Assembly: GCF_900111815.1 (NCBI RefSeq)
Contig: NZ_LT630004.1
Location: 2,570,570 to 2,634,569 of the forward strand
Reading direction: 5' to 3'
From: Bacillus massilinigeriensis
GTDB lineage: Bacteria > Bacillota > Bacilli > Bacillales > Cytobacillaceae
Length of the DNA: 64,000 nucleotides
Part shown: positions 17,032 through 27,256 of the stretch, one piece after another
Position numbering within the stretch: position 1 is the stretch's first letter
Layout of the letters: every line of letters starts with the position of its first letter
Position numbers and translations under genes: made by a program
Notes under the pieces: generated by a model
Databases searched by the model: none
What the model was told of the DNA's origin: nothing
The model's input: the letters and a program-made list of their open reading frames with translations, nothing else

Positions 17032-18392
17032 GAAAACTCCTTGCACTTAGAAATCCAATTATCCACTGACTCCAAGCATGATCCAAAGTGAAAATGTATG
17101 TAGCCTGCAACGAGGTTCGCTTTCATAAAACCATCTGATTTCGAACCGCGCCTCCCTGAAGCGGTGTAGGCAGGGGAAGGGAGGGCATCACTATGAAAAT
17201 TCGAGTAGTGAAACTCATGCCCTCTTGCTGTAACACCTTCTGGTAAAAGGAAGTTCCCCGGCTCGCCCTTGATTTCCCTGTATCCTAGTGCTGCAAGCTT
17301 TTTACCCATCACAATTTTCCCAGGAATAATGCCAGCCATTTGATAAACAGCGCCGTCTGTCGTTTCAATCGAGTCCGTTAAATACATGAATCCTCCGCAC
17401 TCCGCAAGCGTCGGGAGACCTTTTTCAACCGCTTCCTTCACCGACTGCAATACTTTTCTATCCCCGCTCAGCTCTCTTGCGAACTCCTCGGGAAAGCCGC
17501 CGCCAAGATAGAGCCCTTCCACATCTACAGGAACCGCCTCGCCTGCCAGCGGTGAAAAATAAACCAATTCAGCACCTCTACTCTCGAGCAGTTCGAGGTT
17601 CTCCTGATAATAAAAATTGAAAGCGGCGTCTTTTGCAACCGCAATTCTGACAGAAGGGGAAACGTTTTTTTCAAAATGCCGCATCTTTTCAACAATGAGA
17701 TCAGGTGCAGTACCAGCAATCTCAATAAGTTTATCCAGATCAATACATTCCTCGGCAAGATTCCCAAGACGCTCAAAAAATGGATCAAGTTCGCCGCGTT
17801 CAATGGAAGGAATGAGACCCAGATGCCGTTCCGGTATTTCTATTCCTTTTTCCCTTGCGAAATAGCCGAGAACAGGAATATCACACTCTTGCTCGATTGC
17901 AGCTTTCACTATTCGATAATGTCCTGTACTTCCCACATTGTTCGCTATCACTCCAGCAACACGAACTTCTGTATCGAATGTTTGGAAACCCTTCACGATC
18001 GCTGCCGCACTTCTTGCCATGCTTGCACAATTAACTACAAGGATGACAGGCGATCCTGTAATCATGCTAATATGCGCAGTGCTCCCTTCATTGGAAAGCG
18101 GGTCTTTTCCATCGTAGAAGCCCATTACACCTTCAATGATTGAAATATCCGCTCCGCAACTTCCATGTACGAATGTTCTTTTGACCATTTGCTCTGAGAG
18201 CATCCAACTATCCAGATTTCGAGATATTCTGCCTGTTACCGCTGTGTGATAGGATGGATCAATATAGTCAGGGCCGCATTTGAATCCCTGAATAATAAGC
18301 CCCCTTTTCTTCAGTGCAGACATAAGTCCCAACGTGAGTGTCGTCTTTCCGACCCCGCTGCCCGTTCCTGCAATAACTAGTCTTTTCCGCAT
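17016..18392 (-). CDS. cbiA: Cobyrinic acid a,c-diamide synthase
   Basis: A 458-residue ATP- and glutamine-dependent amidase that amidates the a and c side chains. The N-terminal dethiobiotin synthetase-like ATPase has AGTGSGVGKTT, and the C-terminal class I glutamine amidotransferase has the nucleophile cysteine in LAECGGFMYL with YLGGGFPEEFA upstream. The ATG at 18392 is preferred over a GTG at 18401, which would overlap the cbiG stop as GTGA; either is possible. Operon position between cbiG and sirC. Confidence 0.95.
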   Translation of the reverse strand: MRKRLVIAGTGSGVGKTTLTLGLMSALKKRGLIIQGFKCGPDYIDPSYHTAVTGRISRNLDSWMLSEQMVKRTFVHGSCGADISIIEGVMGFYDGKDPLSNEGSTAHISMITGSPVILVVNCASMARSAAAIVKGFQTFDTEVRVAGVIANNVGSTGHYRIVKAAIEQECDIPVLGYFAREKGIEIPERHLGLIPSIERGELDPFFERLGNLAEECIDLDKLIEIAGTAPDLIVEKMRHFEKNVSPSVRIAVAKDAAFNFYYQENLELLESRGAELVYFSPLAGEAVPVDVEGLYLGGGFPEEFARELSGDRKVLQSVKEAVEKGLPTLAECGGFMYLTDSIETTDGAVYQMAGIIPGKIVMGKKLAALGYREIKGEPGNFLLPEGVTARGHEFHYSNFHSDALPSPAYTASGRRGSKSDGFMKANLVAGYIHFHFGSCLESVDNWISKCKEFSCTIR

Positions 18393-18397
18393 TGCCT

Positions 18398-19543
18398 TCA
18401 CTCCATATTTTCCGGCAAGCCATCCTTTGCCAAAGCAACAGATATTGTGACATTGCCAGATTTCTTTTTCACAACTGCAAGACTCTTTGCCCTGCTGTAC
18501 AACAATGCTGCGGGCTCGCTTACACCGTGTGCACCAGTATATTTAAATACCGTTTTAGACGGCTGCTCTATCTTGACGCTGTTCAGTTCTGCAGGAGTAT
18601 AGCAATGAAAGGCCCATCCATGCTTTGAAACAACCTCCAGCAATCCTTGCTCATCTTTTTTCAAATCGATAGTTGCCACCGCTTTTACACTTTTAAGAGA
18701 AAACTGCAGTTCTTCCAGCGTTTCTTCAATGACCGATATTATTTCTTCTGCCTCTGTCCCCCTGTTGCAGCCTATGCCTAACACGATGACTTTTGGCCTG
18801 TACAACACTCCGTTTTCAAGGATGCGTTCCTCCTCAAGCGTGAGTTTCCTATGCGTGACAACTAAGGCAGCGTCAGGCTTAGCAGCAATAGCGTCGGCAA
18901 TGCTATCATATTTTTTTATGTTGCTTGGCAGGGGCCTATCATGGTGCCACCACTCTTTCTCCCCCGACTCCTGGATAAAAGCAACCTGTTCCTCATTGAC
19001 GACAGATGCGCTAACAGGAGTCAGCTTTTCAGCGGATTCCCACACCCAGCCAAAACGTTTGCCCAACAAATCTACTGGGATCGTTTTTTGCACATCGGAA
19101 GCTGTCGTGATGACGGGATGGGCACCAATTAGCGAGGCCACTTCAACAGCAAGTTCATTCGCTCCGCCTAGGTGTCCTGATAGAACACTGATGGCATATT
19201 GCCCTTTATCATCAAGGACAACAATACCTGGATCCGTTTTTTTATCTTTTAAGATTGGCGCAATCATCCTGACTACCGCACCAAGGGAAATAATCAGGAT
19301 GATTCCCCTGTAGGAACGAAATAGAGCAGGGAGAAGGTGGCGAACACTGCCGCTGAACATCGTAATTCCTTTTCCCGCTTCATCCCCCTGTTCGAATTTT
19401 TCCATATAATATACATCGCTGCCTGAAAAAACCCGATGAAGCTTTCGTGCAAGCACCGTCCCATGCTTCGTAATGGCAACGATCGCATAGTCTTCTCGAA
19501 CGTTGATTTTCGGCTGTATCCATTCTTCAAGAAAAAGCTTCAT
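18398..19543 (-). CDS. cbiG: Cobalt-precorrin-5A hydrolase CbiG
   Basis: A 381-residue protein with the three CbiG regions: an N-terminal domain with AIVAITKHG, a central domain with LSGHLGGANELA and PVITTASDVQ, and a C-terminal domain with VLGIGCNRGT. CbiG opens the lactone ring and releases acetaldehyde in the oxygen-independent route, which marks this operon as the anaerobic type. The start overlaps the cbiF stop by four bases. Confidence 0.95.
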   Translation of the reverse strand: MKLFLEEWIQPKINVREDYAIVAITKHGTVLARKLHRVFSGSDVYYMEKFEQGDEAGKGITMFSGSVRHLLPALFRSYRGIILIISLGAVVRMIAPILKDKKTDPGIVVLDDKGQYAISVLSGHLGGANELAVEVASLIGAHPVITTASDVQKTIPVDLLGKRFGWVWESAEKLTPVSASVVNEEQVAFIQESGEKEWWHHDRPLPSNIKKYDSIADAIAAKPDAALVVTHRKLTLEEERILENGVLYRPKVIVLGIGCNRGTEAEEIISVIEETLEELQFSLKSVKAVATIDLKKDEQGLLEVVSKHGWAFHCYTPAELNSVKIEQPSKTVFKYTGAHGVSEPAALLYSRAKSLAVVKKKSGNVTISVALAKDGLPENME

Positions 19544-20316
19544 TTTGGTGCTCCTCTTCTAAAGCCATGGGTGAATTCCTTATCGTAAAGCTTAGACCGG
19601 TAATTCTTTTCGTAAATCTGTTCATCGAGTGCCCACCCTGCAAGGATCATTGCTTGTTTTCTGATTCCATTCTTTCGCATATCCTCATCCAGGTTTTTAA
19701 GAGTGCTGCGGACGACCTTCTGATCCGGCCATGTCGCTTTATACACTACTGCCACTGGTGTTTCCTCACTCCAGCCTGCATTGAGAAATTCACGGACTAC
19801 CTTTTTCGTAAGGGTTGCACTTAAAAACAAGGCAACAGTACAGCCATGACTCGCCAGGTCTTTCAGCTTCTCCCCATCCGGTACTGGTGTCCGGCCTTCC
19901 GCTCTTGTCAGGATGACAGTCTGGGTCAGGTCAGGAACTGTCAGCTCCGCTCCAACCGCAGCAGCAGATGCAAATACCGAGCTGACTCCTGGAATGATTT
20001 CGACTTCCACTCCCGCTTCTCTCAGCAGTGCAATTTGTTCCAGAATCGCTCCATACACTGCTGGATCGCCAGTATGGACTCGGACAACCTTTTTTCCTTC
20101 ATGGCATCTGGCAGCCATTAATTCCACCATCTCTTCTAGATGCATTCCAGCAGTCTTTACAATTTCCGCTCCACTTTTCGCTTCTGCTATCAATTCATCG
20201 CTTACAAGTGAATCTGCATAAAGTACCACTTCTGCTTCTTGCAGCCGCTTAAGGCCTCGTACGGTAATCAGATCCGGGGCACCTGGTCCTGCTCCAATAA
20301 TCGTTACTTTCATCAT
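19540..20316 (-). CDS. cbiF: Cobalt-precorrin-4 C11-methyltransferase
   Basis: A 258-residue SAM methyltransferase. Family marks are VTIIGAGPGAPDLITVRG at the start, VRVHTGDPAVYGAI for cofactor binding and IIPGVSSVFASAAAVGAELT. It methylates C-11 in the oxygen-independent pathway. The first of two adjacent ATG codons at 20316 is taken as start, with GGTGGTGAG ahead; the longer upstream frame lacks support. It overlaps cbiL by four bases. Confidence 0.95.
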   Translation of the reverse strand: MMKVTIIGAGPGAPDLITVRGLKRLQEAEVVLYADSLVSDELIAEAKSGAEIVKTAGMHLEEMVELMAARCHEGKKVVRVHTGDPAVYGAILEQIALLREAGVEVEIIPGVSSVFASAAAVGAELTVPDLTQTVILTRAEGRTPVPDGEKLKDLASHGCTVALFLSATLTKKVVREFLNAGWSEETPVAVVYKATWPDQKVVRSTLKNLDEDMRKNGIRKQAMILAGWALDEQIYEKNYRSKLYDKEFTHGFRRGAPK

Positions 20317-21014
20317 TTTCTCACCACCATTAACGTGAGATATTCCAGCTCTGCGCGGTCCAATTCTTCGAGCTTCCAAATAACTTCTTCACCTGACGTT
20401 ACTTTTGTAACAACAGAAGCTTTTTCGGACAAACCTAACTCCCGGAGAACCTTGAGCATCATATCCATTACCTTGGCTACTTTAATGAATACAACACAGT
20501 CATTATCCATAAGCACCTTTTTCATTTTTTCATAATCATCCTGTGCCGGAATGATGGCAACGTGATCATCACCTTCAGCAAGAGGAATTCCAAGTCTGGA
20601 CGCTGCTCCATTTACGGAAGAAATACCTGGGATTGTTACAATCGGCACTTCCGGATGAAGCTCCTGCATCAGCTTCATCATATGTATGAAAGTGCTGTAT
20701 AGCATTGGATCCCCCTCCGTGACGAAAGCGACATCTTTGCCTTCCTTCAGCTTCTGCCATACTGCTTCGACCGTTGCTAGCCATTCCCGCTCAAGGATTG
20801 CCTCGTCTTTCGTCATGGGAAAAACGAGGCCGAGCATTTCTTTTTCCGTCTGGTTTATGTAAACATCAATGATTTGCTGTGCATAGCTCTTACTGCCCTT
20901 CCGCTTTTTGGGATATGCAATCACCGGAGACTCTTTCAGCATGCGGAATGCTTTCACGGTAATCAACTCCGGATCCCCTGGTCCCACACCAAGCCCGAAC
21001 AATGTTCCTGTCAT
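20313..21014 (-). CDS. cbiL: Cobalt-factor-II / precorrin-2 C20-methyltransferase
   Basis: A 233-residue SAM methyltransferase with LFGLGVGPGDPELITVKA at the start, VAFVTEGDPMLYSTF in the middle and TIPGISSVNGAASRLGIP. It adds the C-20 methyl group to cobalt-factor II in the anaerobic pathway. The ATG follows directly on the cbiET stop. Confidence 0.95.
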   Translation of the reverse strand: MTGTLFGLGVGPGDPELITVKAFRMLKESPVIAYPKKRKGSKSYAQQIIDVYINQTEKEMLGLVFPMTKDEAILEREWLATVEAVWQKLKEGKDVAFVTEGDPMLYSTFIHMMKLMQELHPEVPIVTIPGISSVNGAASRLGIPLAEGDDHVAIIPAQDDYEKMKKVLMDNDCVVFIKVAKVMDMMLKVLRELGLSEKASVVTKVTSGEEVIWKLEELDRAELEYLTLMVVRK

Positions 21015-22223
21015 CTACTGTTTCTCCTTTCGTCTTGCGGCGATAATATAGACCGGATTCAACGCTTCAAATCTTGTAAGTTTCAAAATCGGCTTACTGC
21101 GCGATATTTGGGCAAGCGTAACTGAAACTTGGAATCCATTCTTCTTCAAAGCTTCCATCGCAGCTGACAGAGATTCTACCGTTACAACATTCAGTACTAT
21201 TCTTCCGTCAGGTTTTAATCTCCTACAGCAGACTTCCAATATTTCTTCCATACCACCTGCCGTCCCGCCGATAAAAATCGCGTCCGGGTCCGGAAAATCC
21301 GTTAAGCCTTCAGGGGCCTTGCCATGAATTACTGTTAAATCAGCCCGGAACTTCTTCATATTCTCGAGACAGTTTTCAATATCTTTCTCATTTTTCTCAA
21401 TCGCATAAACGGCGCCTTCTTTCGCGAGCTTTGCAGCCTCAATCGCAACAGAGCCTGTGCATGTACCGATATCCCAAACAATGCTATCGATTTGAATTCC
21501 AAGCTCACCTATACAAAGATTTCTGATTTCCTTTTTGGTAATCAGCCCTTTATCAGGCTTTCGTTGGGAGAATTCCTCGTCCTCGATTCCGCTCGACCAT
21601 ACCGGGGCTTTTCCCGTCTTTTTCAGAATAACGATATTGAGCGGCGAAAAATCAGTGCTCTCCATTTCATCCAAGCTATACCAGCCTGTCCGCTCCGCTT
21701 CTCCCCCGAGATTTTCCGCAACAAATGCCTTGTACTCCGTCATATCAAACGCCTTCAAGTAGGTTGCCAGTCTTTGAGGGCTATTTTTGCTATCTGTAAG
21801 GACCGCCACTTTTTGACGGCCGTCTATCCGCTGGGCAAGTCCTTTCATGCTGCGCCCGTGGATACTGGTAAAGTAAGCATCGTGCCATGATTCCTTCACT
21901 CTTGCAAAGGCTAGTTGAATAGAGCTTATATAAGGATAGATTTCAAGATTTAATTTATTGGCTAAAAAACCCCCAATTCCATAGAACAAAGGGTCTCCAG
22001 AAGCAAGTACCACTATTCTCTTATCTTCTTTCTCCAGTCTTTCCGCAAGCTTCATCACACCGCTCTTGATGATGACTTTTTCTCCTTGATAATCCGGAAA
22101 GCAGGCAAGCTGTCTTTCGCCGCCAACTAAAACGTCGCTCTCTGCAATCATTTTTTCATACAGAGGAAGAAGGTCAGCTCTTCCTGACTCGCCTATTCCA
22201 ATCATTTTCACAGCTTGTTTCAT
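21015..22223 (-). CDS. cbiET: Fused precorrin methyltransferase/decarboxylase CbiET
   Basis: A 402-residue fusion. The N-terminal half (about 1-200) is CbiE-like with IGIGESG and [14 protein letters not shown]; the C-terminal half is CbiT-like with a class I SAM fold ([25 protein letters not shown]). The fused form is known from Priestia megaterium. It methylates C-5 and C-15 and removes the acetate carboxyl group at C-12. The ATG at 22223 follows AAGGCGG; the gene starts about 50 bases inside cbiD. Confidence 0.95.
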   Translation of the reverse strand: MKQAVKMIGIGESGRADLLPLYEKMIAESDVLVGGERQLACFPDYQGEKVIIKSGVMKLAERLEKEDKRIVVLASGDPLFYGIGGFLANKLNLEIYPYISSIQLAFARVKESWHDAYFTSIHGRSMKGLAQRIDGRQKVAVLTDSKNSPQRLATYLKAFDMTEYKAFVAENLGGEAERTGWYSLDEMESTDFSPLNIVILKKTGKAPVWSSGIEDEEFSQRKPDKGLITKKEIRNLCIGELGIQIDSIVWDIGTCTGSVAIEAAKLAKEGAVYAIEKNEKDIENCLENMKKFRADLTVIHGKAPEGLTDFPDPDAIFIGGTAGGMEEILEVCCRRLKPDGRIVLNVVTVESLSAAMEALKKNGFQVSVTLAQISRSKPILKLTRFEALNPVYIIAARRKEKQ

Positions 22224-23304
22224 CGTATTCCGCCTTTCCAAGCAATGTTCCCTTCAGAGTATACAAGCTTGTCTCTATTGCAATCCCCCCGTTTACTTCC
22301 TGCATTCCTGAACGGCAGCAGCTTTCACATAGCTTTTCAAAAAAAGCGGGGAACATCGCCATTATTTCCCCGACCTGTGAAGCAGTATTCGCCTGCCGGA
22401 TTTCTTCGGCTGTACTACTTGAACAGCCTGCCGACAGCGCGATTTCCGCAAGAAACTCGAAGTCGACAGGAGCGCTTTTCGAGTGGACCATCATGACGCC
22501 TTGGGCAAACTTTGAAAACTTCCCCATCATTCCAACTGCTGACACTTTTTTCATCCCTGCCCGCTTGCACTGTTTCAATGTGAACCCTACAAAGTCCCCC
22601 ATTTCGATGAACGCCTCTTCTTTCAGGGAGGGGTATTGGAGCATCGCATATTTTTCGCTCCTCCCGCCAGTTGTGATGACTACATGTTCACAGCCTGCCA
22701 GCTTTGCTACGTTAATGGCCGAGACAATGCTAGCTTTGTACGCAGAGGTGGAAAACGGAATGACAGTCCCTCTTGTCCCGAGGATGGATATTCCGCCAAG
22801 AATGCCAAGACGGCCATTTAAGGTCTTTTTTGCAATTTCCTCACCGTCCGGTACAGAAATGATAATCTTAATTCCTTTTTCGATTTGAAACTGCTTGAGG
22901 ACCCCGTCTGCTGCGTCCATAATCATTTTTCTCGGGACAGGGTTAATCGCAGCTTCTCCGACAGCTACTGGCAGACCAGGTTTCGTCACACGCCCTACCC
23001 CAATTCCGCCGTCCAAAGTAATTCCTTCCTCTCCGTTCCAGAATACCTCTGAACAGATTAAGGCCTTGTGTGTTGCATCAGGGTCATCCCCTGCATCCTT
23101 TATCGTTCCTGCTTTTGCACTGTTCTCGCCAACAATGCACTCCTCCATGGAAAAAGTGGCGAAGGAACCGACAGGCAATAATATGGTAGCTTCAAGCTGC
23201 TCCTCCCTTGTAATCAAAGCAGTCAGCGCAGCTTTAGTCGCTGCAGCAGCACAAGCGCCAGTCGTAAATCCAGGCCTTAGTTTTTTATCCGTTTTAGCCG
23301 ACAT
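22174..23304 (-). CDS. cbiD: Cobalt-precorrin-5B C1-methyltransferase
   Basis: A 376-residue protein with the CbiD signature [18 protein letters not shown] near the N-terminus, the segment [12 protein letters not shown] and the later [14 protein letters not shown]. It methylates C-1 in the oxygen-independent route and is diagnostic of it. The ATG at 23304 matches the conserved family start; the longer frame would run into cbiC. It ends within the first 50 bases of cbiET. Confidence 0.95.
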   Translation of the reverse strand: MSAKTDKKLRPGFTTGACAAAATKAALTALITREEQLEATILLPVGSFATFSMEECIVGENSAKAGTIKDAGDDPDATHKALICSEVFWNGEEGITLDGGIGVGRVTKPGLPVAVGEAAINPVPRKMIMDAADGVLKQFQIEKGIKIIISVPDGEEIAKKTLNGRLGILGGISILGTRGTVIPFSTSAYKASIVSAINVAKLAGCEHVVITTGGRSEKYAMLQYPSLKEEAFIEMGDFVGFTLKQCKRAGMKKVSAVGMMGKFSKFAQGVMMVHSKSAPVDFEFLAEIALSAGCSSSTAEEIRQANTASQVGEIMAMFPAFFEKLCESCCRSGMQEVNGGIAIETSLYTLKGTLLGKAEYDETSCENDWNRRVRKS

Positions 23305-23311
23305 GATGTAC

Positions 23312-23959
23312 TCACTTCCGGTCTGCCAATAATGAAATAGCGTTAAGAGCAGCAACTGTTACTGTGCTTCCGCCTTTCCTTCCGACATTCGTAATAAAAG
23401 GGATATCAAGCTTTGCAAGCTCCTCTTTCGATTCAGGCGCCGAGACGAATCCGACTGGAAGTCCGATGACAAGCGCAGGGTTCGCTTCTCCTTCCTTAAT
23501 TAGGCGAATGAGCTCGAGCAGGGCAGTCGGAGCATTTCCAATTGCAAAAATACCGCCGTTAGCCTCTCGGATCGCTTTGCGCATGGAAATAATGGCTCTT
23601 GTTGTCTCCAGGCGCTTTGCTTCTTGCACGACGTCACTATCCGAAATATACACGCGGATATCTCCGCCGTATTTTTCAATTCTTTGCTTGCTGATGCCAA
23701 CCTGGACCATCTGAACATCCGCAATGACTGGCTTGCCGCTCTGGATTGCACGAATTCCAGCTGATACAGCATCAGGGTGGAAAATCATGCTCTTTCCAAG
23801 TTCAAAATCAGCAGATGCGTGGATCACGCGGCGGACAACAGGGTATTGTTCTTCCGTAAATCCGTGCTCTCCCACTTCTTCATCGATCATTTCAAAGCTT
23901 TTCGTTTCGATCATTTCCGGATGAACCGTGACTGGTTTAAATTCCGTTTTAAAGTCCAA
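23312..23959 (-). CDS. cbiC: Precorrin-8X methylmutase
   Basis: A 215-residue protein that moves the C-11 methyl group to C-12 to give cobyrinic acid. Visible are RVIHASADFELGKSMIF with the catalytic histidine, DVQMVQVGISKQR, AIGNAPTALLEL and GLPVGFVSAPESKEEL. The start is taken as TTG at 23959 because AAAGGAGG lies eight bases before it and the family N-terminus begins here. It overlaps cbiJ by 11 bases. Confidence 0.95.
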   Translation of the reverse strand: MDFKTEFKPVTVHPEMIETKSFEMIDEEVGEHGFTEEQYPVVRRVIHASADFELGKSMIFHPDAVSAGIRAIQSGKPVIADVQMVQVGISKQRIEKYGGDIRVYISDSDVVQEAKRLETTRAIISMRKAIREANGGIFAIGNAPTALLELIRLIKEGEANPALVIGLPVGFVSAPESKEELAKLDIPFITNVGRKGGSTVTVAALNAISLLADRK

Positions 23960-24743
23960 TGCCTTTCCTCCTTTTATCAATAGAAACTGTATTTTTCAAG
24001 TGAGTGATGACTTCCCTGAAACTAGAGTACTTTAAGCCATAATCAATATTGGGCCGCTTGATAAGGATAGTTTCAATTCCAAGCTCCCTTGCTGCTTCCA
24101 ATTTTTCACGAACAGATCCTTGCTTACCGCTTTCCTTTGTGACCATTGTTGTAACGCCATATTGCTGATAAAGCGCTTTGTCGAATTCCTTAGAGAATGG
24201 GCCTTGGATCATGACAATATCCTTTTGTGGAAAGCCAAGACTTGCACATTTTTCAAGATTATCCATTCGGGGAAGCATCCGGGCAATTACTCGGACACCT
24301 TCCACACCTAGAAGCTTCTTGCTGAAAATCTCAAGTGTCTTGCTTCCGGTTGTCAGCATGATGACTCCCTTCCTCTGATACGCAGCATCGGCTGCCTCCT
24401 CATAGGAAGTAACGACCGTCAGCCTTTCATCCGCGAAGCTCTCAGACTCTCGCTCGTAACGTATATAAGGGATGTTGCACAGTGTTGCAGCTTCCATTGC
24501 ATTCTTGCTGGCCATTTCAGCAAAAGGGTGACTTGCATCAACGATTGCCTTAAATCCTTTGTCTGAAATAAGTTCCACGAATCCATTGCTGTCATGCCTT
24601 CCTGCAATGGTGGAAAGACCATGCTTCCTTAACTCTTCAGCAGCATTTTCCGTTACTACTGTTGCTACTAAGTCGTATCCCGTCTGCTTGATTTCAATTG
24701 CCAGCGCCCTTGCATCACTCGTACCGGCAAGGAAAAGAATCAT
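23949..24743 (-). CDS. cbiJ: Precorrin-6A reductase
   Basis: A 264-residue NAD(P)H-dependent reductase of the CobK/CbiJ family. The start ILFLAGTSDARALA, the motif DASHPFAEMASKNA and the late TKESGKQGSVREKLEAA are typical. It reduces one double bond of the corrin macrocycle. The start overlaps the cbiX stop as ATGA. Confidence 0.94.
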   Translation of the reverse strand: MILFLAGTSDARALAIEIKQTGYDLVATVVTENAAEELRKHGLSTIAGRHDSNGFVELISDKGFKAIVDASHPFAEMASKNAMEAATLCNIPYIRYERESESFADERLTVVTSYEEAADAAYQRKGVIMLTTGSKTLEIFSKKLLGVEGVRVIARMLPRMDNLEKCASLGFPQKDIVMIQGPFSKEFDKALYQQYGVTTMVTKESGKQGSVREKLEAARELGIETILIKRPNIDYGLKYSSFREVITHLKNTVSIDKRRKGIGL

Positions 24744-25657
24744 GCTTTTCCCGCCTCCTCTGGAATTGCCGTTTCATGAATGTGAGACTCATGATGGTCA
24801 TGATGATGATGGTGATCATGATGGTGATCATGATGATGGTGATGATCGATATGATCCATCGCCATGATTCTGAACTGGCATGTGTCACAATTCATTTTCA
24901 CTTCTCCCTGCAGAGCCTCCTCTATCCTGTCGGCAATGATGGTTTGCAGCCGTTCATGGAACCCGAAATATCCTGCAAGCTTAAAATGATGGTCCGGGTA
25001 CTTTTGCTGCAGTTCTTCGACCATTCTCTCTAATCGCTTTATTAGGATTCCTGTAAAAAGGAAATAAGGAAGGATGACGATGTTTTTCGCACCCAATTTG
25101 ATGCAGCGTTCTATCCCTTCATCAACAAGCGGGCTGGTGACCCCCATGAATGCGGGCTCAACCAGCTTGTAATCCGTCTTTTCCCAGAAAAGGCGGGAGA
25201 TTTTGTATAACTCACTGTTCGCATCAGGATCGCTTCCGCCCCTTCCCAAAAACAAAACAGCGGTATCATTGCCTTGTTTTTCGGGGTTTTCCCCGATTTC
25301 TCTAATACGAGAAAGACAAATTTCAATGGTTTCTTCATGAATGCCGATCGGTCTTCCGTATGTAAAGTTGATATACGGATATCGCTCCTTCCCTTCATCA
25401 ATGGCAGCAGGGATATGGATTTTGGAGTGCCCAGCAGGAAGAAGCATGATTGGAATCACATAAATATGGTTAGCTCCTTTTGCCGCGCATGTTTCAATCC
25501 CTTGGATGATTGTCGGTGATTCGAATTCCAAAAAGCATGTTTCAATCAGAATATCTTTCTTGATATGTTGTTTTAAATCTTCAATAAATCTTCTAACCTG
25601 ATTATTTCCTTCCGGATCACGACTTCCATGGCCAACAAGCAATATTGCTTTCTTCAT
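24740..25657 (-). CDS. cbiX: Sirohydrochlorin cobaltochelatase with His-rich tail
   Basis: A 305-residue long-form CbiX that inserts Co(II) into sirohydrochlorin. Two chelatase half-domains are present: LLVGHGSRDPEGN with PIMLLPAGHSKIHIP in the first and LFLGRGGSDPDANSE with PYFLFTGILI in the second. Near the C-terminus MNCDTCQF matches the iron-sulfur motif described for Priestia megaterium CbiX, followed by a run of about 25 residues that is mostly His and Asp, likely a cobalt store. GGAGG supports the second of two adjacent ATG codons. Confidence 0.95.
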   Translation of the reverse strand: MKKAILLVGHGSRDPEGNNQVRRFIEDLKQHIKKDILIETCFLEFESPTIIQGIETCAAKGANHIYVIPIMLLPAGHSKIHIPAAIDEGKERYPYINFTYGRPIGIHEETIEICLSRIREIGENPEKQGNDTAVLFLGRGGSDPDANSELYKISRLFWEKTDYKLVEPAFMGVTSPLVDEGIERCIKLGAKNIVILPYFLFTGILIKRLERMVEELQQKYPDHHFKLAGYFGFHERLQTIIADRIEEALQGEVKMNCDTCQFRIMAMDHIDHHHHHDHHHDHHHHHDHHESHIHETAIPEEAGKA

Positions 25658-25672
25658 CATTACCTCCATTGA

Positions 25673-27256
25673 TTATTCTCCACAAGGCGCAGGCTCAAGC
25701 TGTATGACTGGTGCATAGTCACGGTGCTGAAAGCCATAAACTTCCCCTGCCCTTTTGAAATATTTATAGAAGCGCTCATTTGGGTGTGCATTTTGTTTGT
25801 ATTCGTCTACAATTTTTGCAATCATGTCGACCACCTCATCTGGCTCTATTCCTTCCGCAACTGGCTGTCCTGAATGAGCTGTCCTGCCAACCGTTTTTGC
25901 ACCAAGGAAAAGATCGAATTTTCCTTTGCGAAATACAAGTCCGATATCCTCGTGTACAGCACCATAACATGCCATACCGCAGCCATTGAACCCGATTTTC
26001 AGTTCCTTTGGCACTGCCATTCCAGAGATGCGTTCTTGAATTCCCTCGGCATAAGGAATAGCATCTTTCTTATCACCATCGCAAAAATCGCAAGCCTTTA
26101 ACTGGACAACATCTCCCACAGGATGAAGAAGAAGGCCCGCTTCAAGAAGAAGTCTTGTCGTCTCGTTCATATCTACGCCCGGAAGCTTCACAAGCAAATG
26201 ATGATGCGGAGTATATTCAATCGTTCCCGTTTCCCCGGCAAGCTCTGCTAACAAAAGCAGCTGTTGAGGTGTAAACTTCTTTTCGGCAACCCCAGGGCTG
26301 ACTGCTAATTCAAAAACCATTTCCATACCGGGTGGCTGGATTCTTTCGGCAGTCTTTTTCCCATCAATTGCTGCAATTGCCTCCATTGCCAACTGCTGCA
26401 GGCTGTTATCAACCTTTTCCTTTTTCCCTTCGTGCAGCGCCCATGGCTCGTTTTCAGGACGAAGACGTTCATGAGGACGCAGTCTTTGCTGCTCTTGACC
26501 CAACGTATATTTCCGTTGGTATCCCCTCGGAGTGATCATGATGTCACCGTGCAGGAATGTAGAAGAGTTTCCGATAATGACTGTTGTCAGCATGCCGATT
26601 TCATGTTCCAGCATTTTTTCAAGTGTTGTAATGACGACTTTTTCACTATTGCGATAGGCGCTTTTTACAAGTCCTACTGGAGTTTCGGAGTCCCGATATT
26701 GAAGCAATATTCTTTGAGCCTCGGCGATTTGCCTTGTCCTTCTGCCGCTTTTCGGGTTATAGAGCGCAATGACAAAATCCGCCTCCCCCGCAGCTTCCAG
26801 TCTCTTTTCAATAAGTGGCCAAGGTGTCAAATGATCACTAAGGCTTATCGTGCACGCATCGTGCATAACAGGGGCTCCCAGCAGCGAGGCGCATGATTGG
26901 ATGGCAGAGATTCCTGGAATGACTTCCACTTCTACTCCTTCGTTCGATCTCCACCCTTTCTCCGCAAGAACTTCGTATATAAGGCCAGCCATGCCGTAAA
27001 CCCCCGCATCACCGCTGGAAATAACCGCTACCTTTCTTCCCTGCTCCGCATAGCGGACTGCTGCCTGCGCTCTCGTTACTTCCTCTGACATCCCGGTGCT
27101 CACAACTTTCTGATCTGTCATCAGTTCTCTTATCAAGTCAACATAAGTTTTGTAGCCGATGATGGTATCGCTTTCCTTGATTGCATCCTTTGCCCTTTTA
27201 GTAATGTGTTCAGCGCTTCCTGGTCCAAAGCCAACGATAAGCAATTTGCCTGCCAA
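25673..27256 (-). CDS. cbiH: CbiH60: precorrin-3B C17-methyltransferase fused to a ferredoxin/nitrite reductase-like domain
   Basis: A 527-residue fusion. Residues 1-250 are CbiH: LLIVGFGPGSAEHIT, AVISSGDAGVYGMAGL and VEVIPGISAIQSCASLLGAP. The C-terminal half resembles nitrite/sulfite reductase repeats with cysteines in ACDFCDG and GFNGCGMACYG that suit a 4Fe-4S cluster. The same arrangement is known as CbiH60 in Priestia megaterium, where it performs ring contraction. TTG start behind AGGAGGA, adjacent to the transporter stop. Confidence 0.95.
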   Translation of the reverse strand: MAGKLLIVGFGPGSAEHITKRAKDAIKESDTIIGYKTYVDLIRELMTDQKVVSTGMSEEVTRAQAAVRYAEQGRKVAVISSGDAGVYGMAGLIYEVLAEKGWRSNEGVEVEVIPGISAIQSCASLLGAPVMHDACTISLSDHLTPWPLIEKRLEAAGEADFVIALYNPKSGRRTRQIAEAQRILLQYRDSETPVGLVKSAYRNSEKVVITTLEKMLEHEIGMLTTVIIGNSSTFLHGDIMITPRGYQRKYTLGQEQQRLRPHERLRPENEPWALHEGKKEKVDNSLQQLAMEAIAAIDGKKTAERIQPPGMEMVFELAVSPGVAEKKFTPQQLLLLAELAGETGTIEYTPHHHLLVKLPGVDMNETTRLLLEAGLLLHPVGDVVQLKACDFCDGDKKDAIPYAEGIQERISGMAVPKELKIGFNGCGMACYGAVHEDIGLVFRKGKFDLFLGAKTVGRTAHSGQPVAEGIEPDEVVDMIAKIVDEYKQNAHPNERFYKYFKRAGEVYGFQHRDYAPVIQLEPAPCGE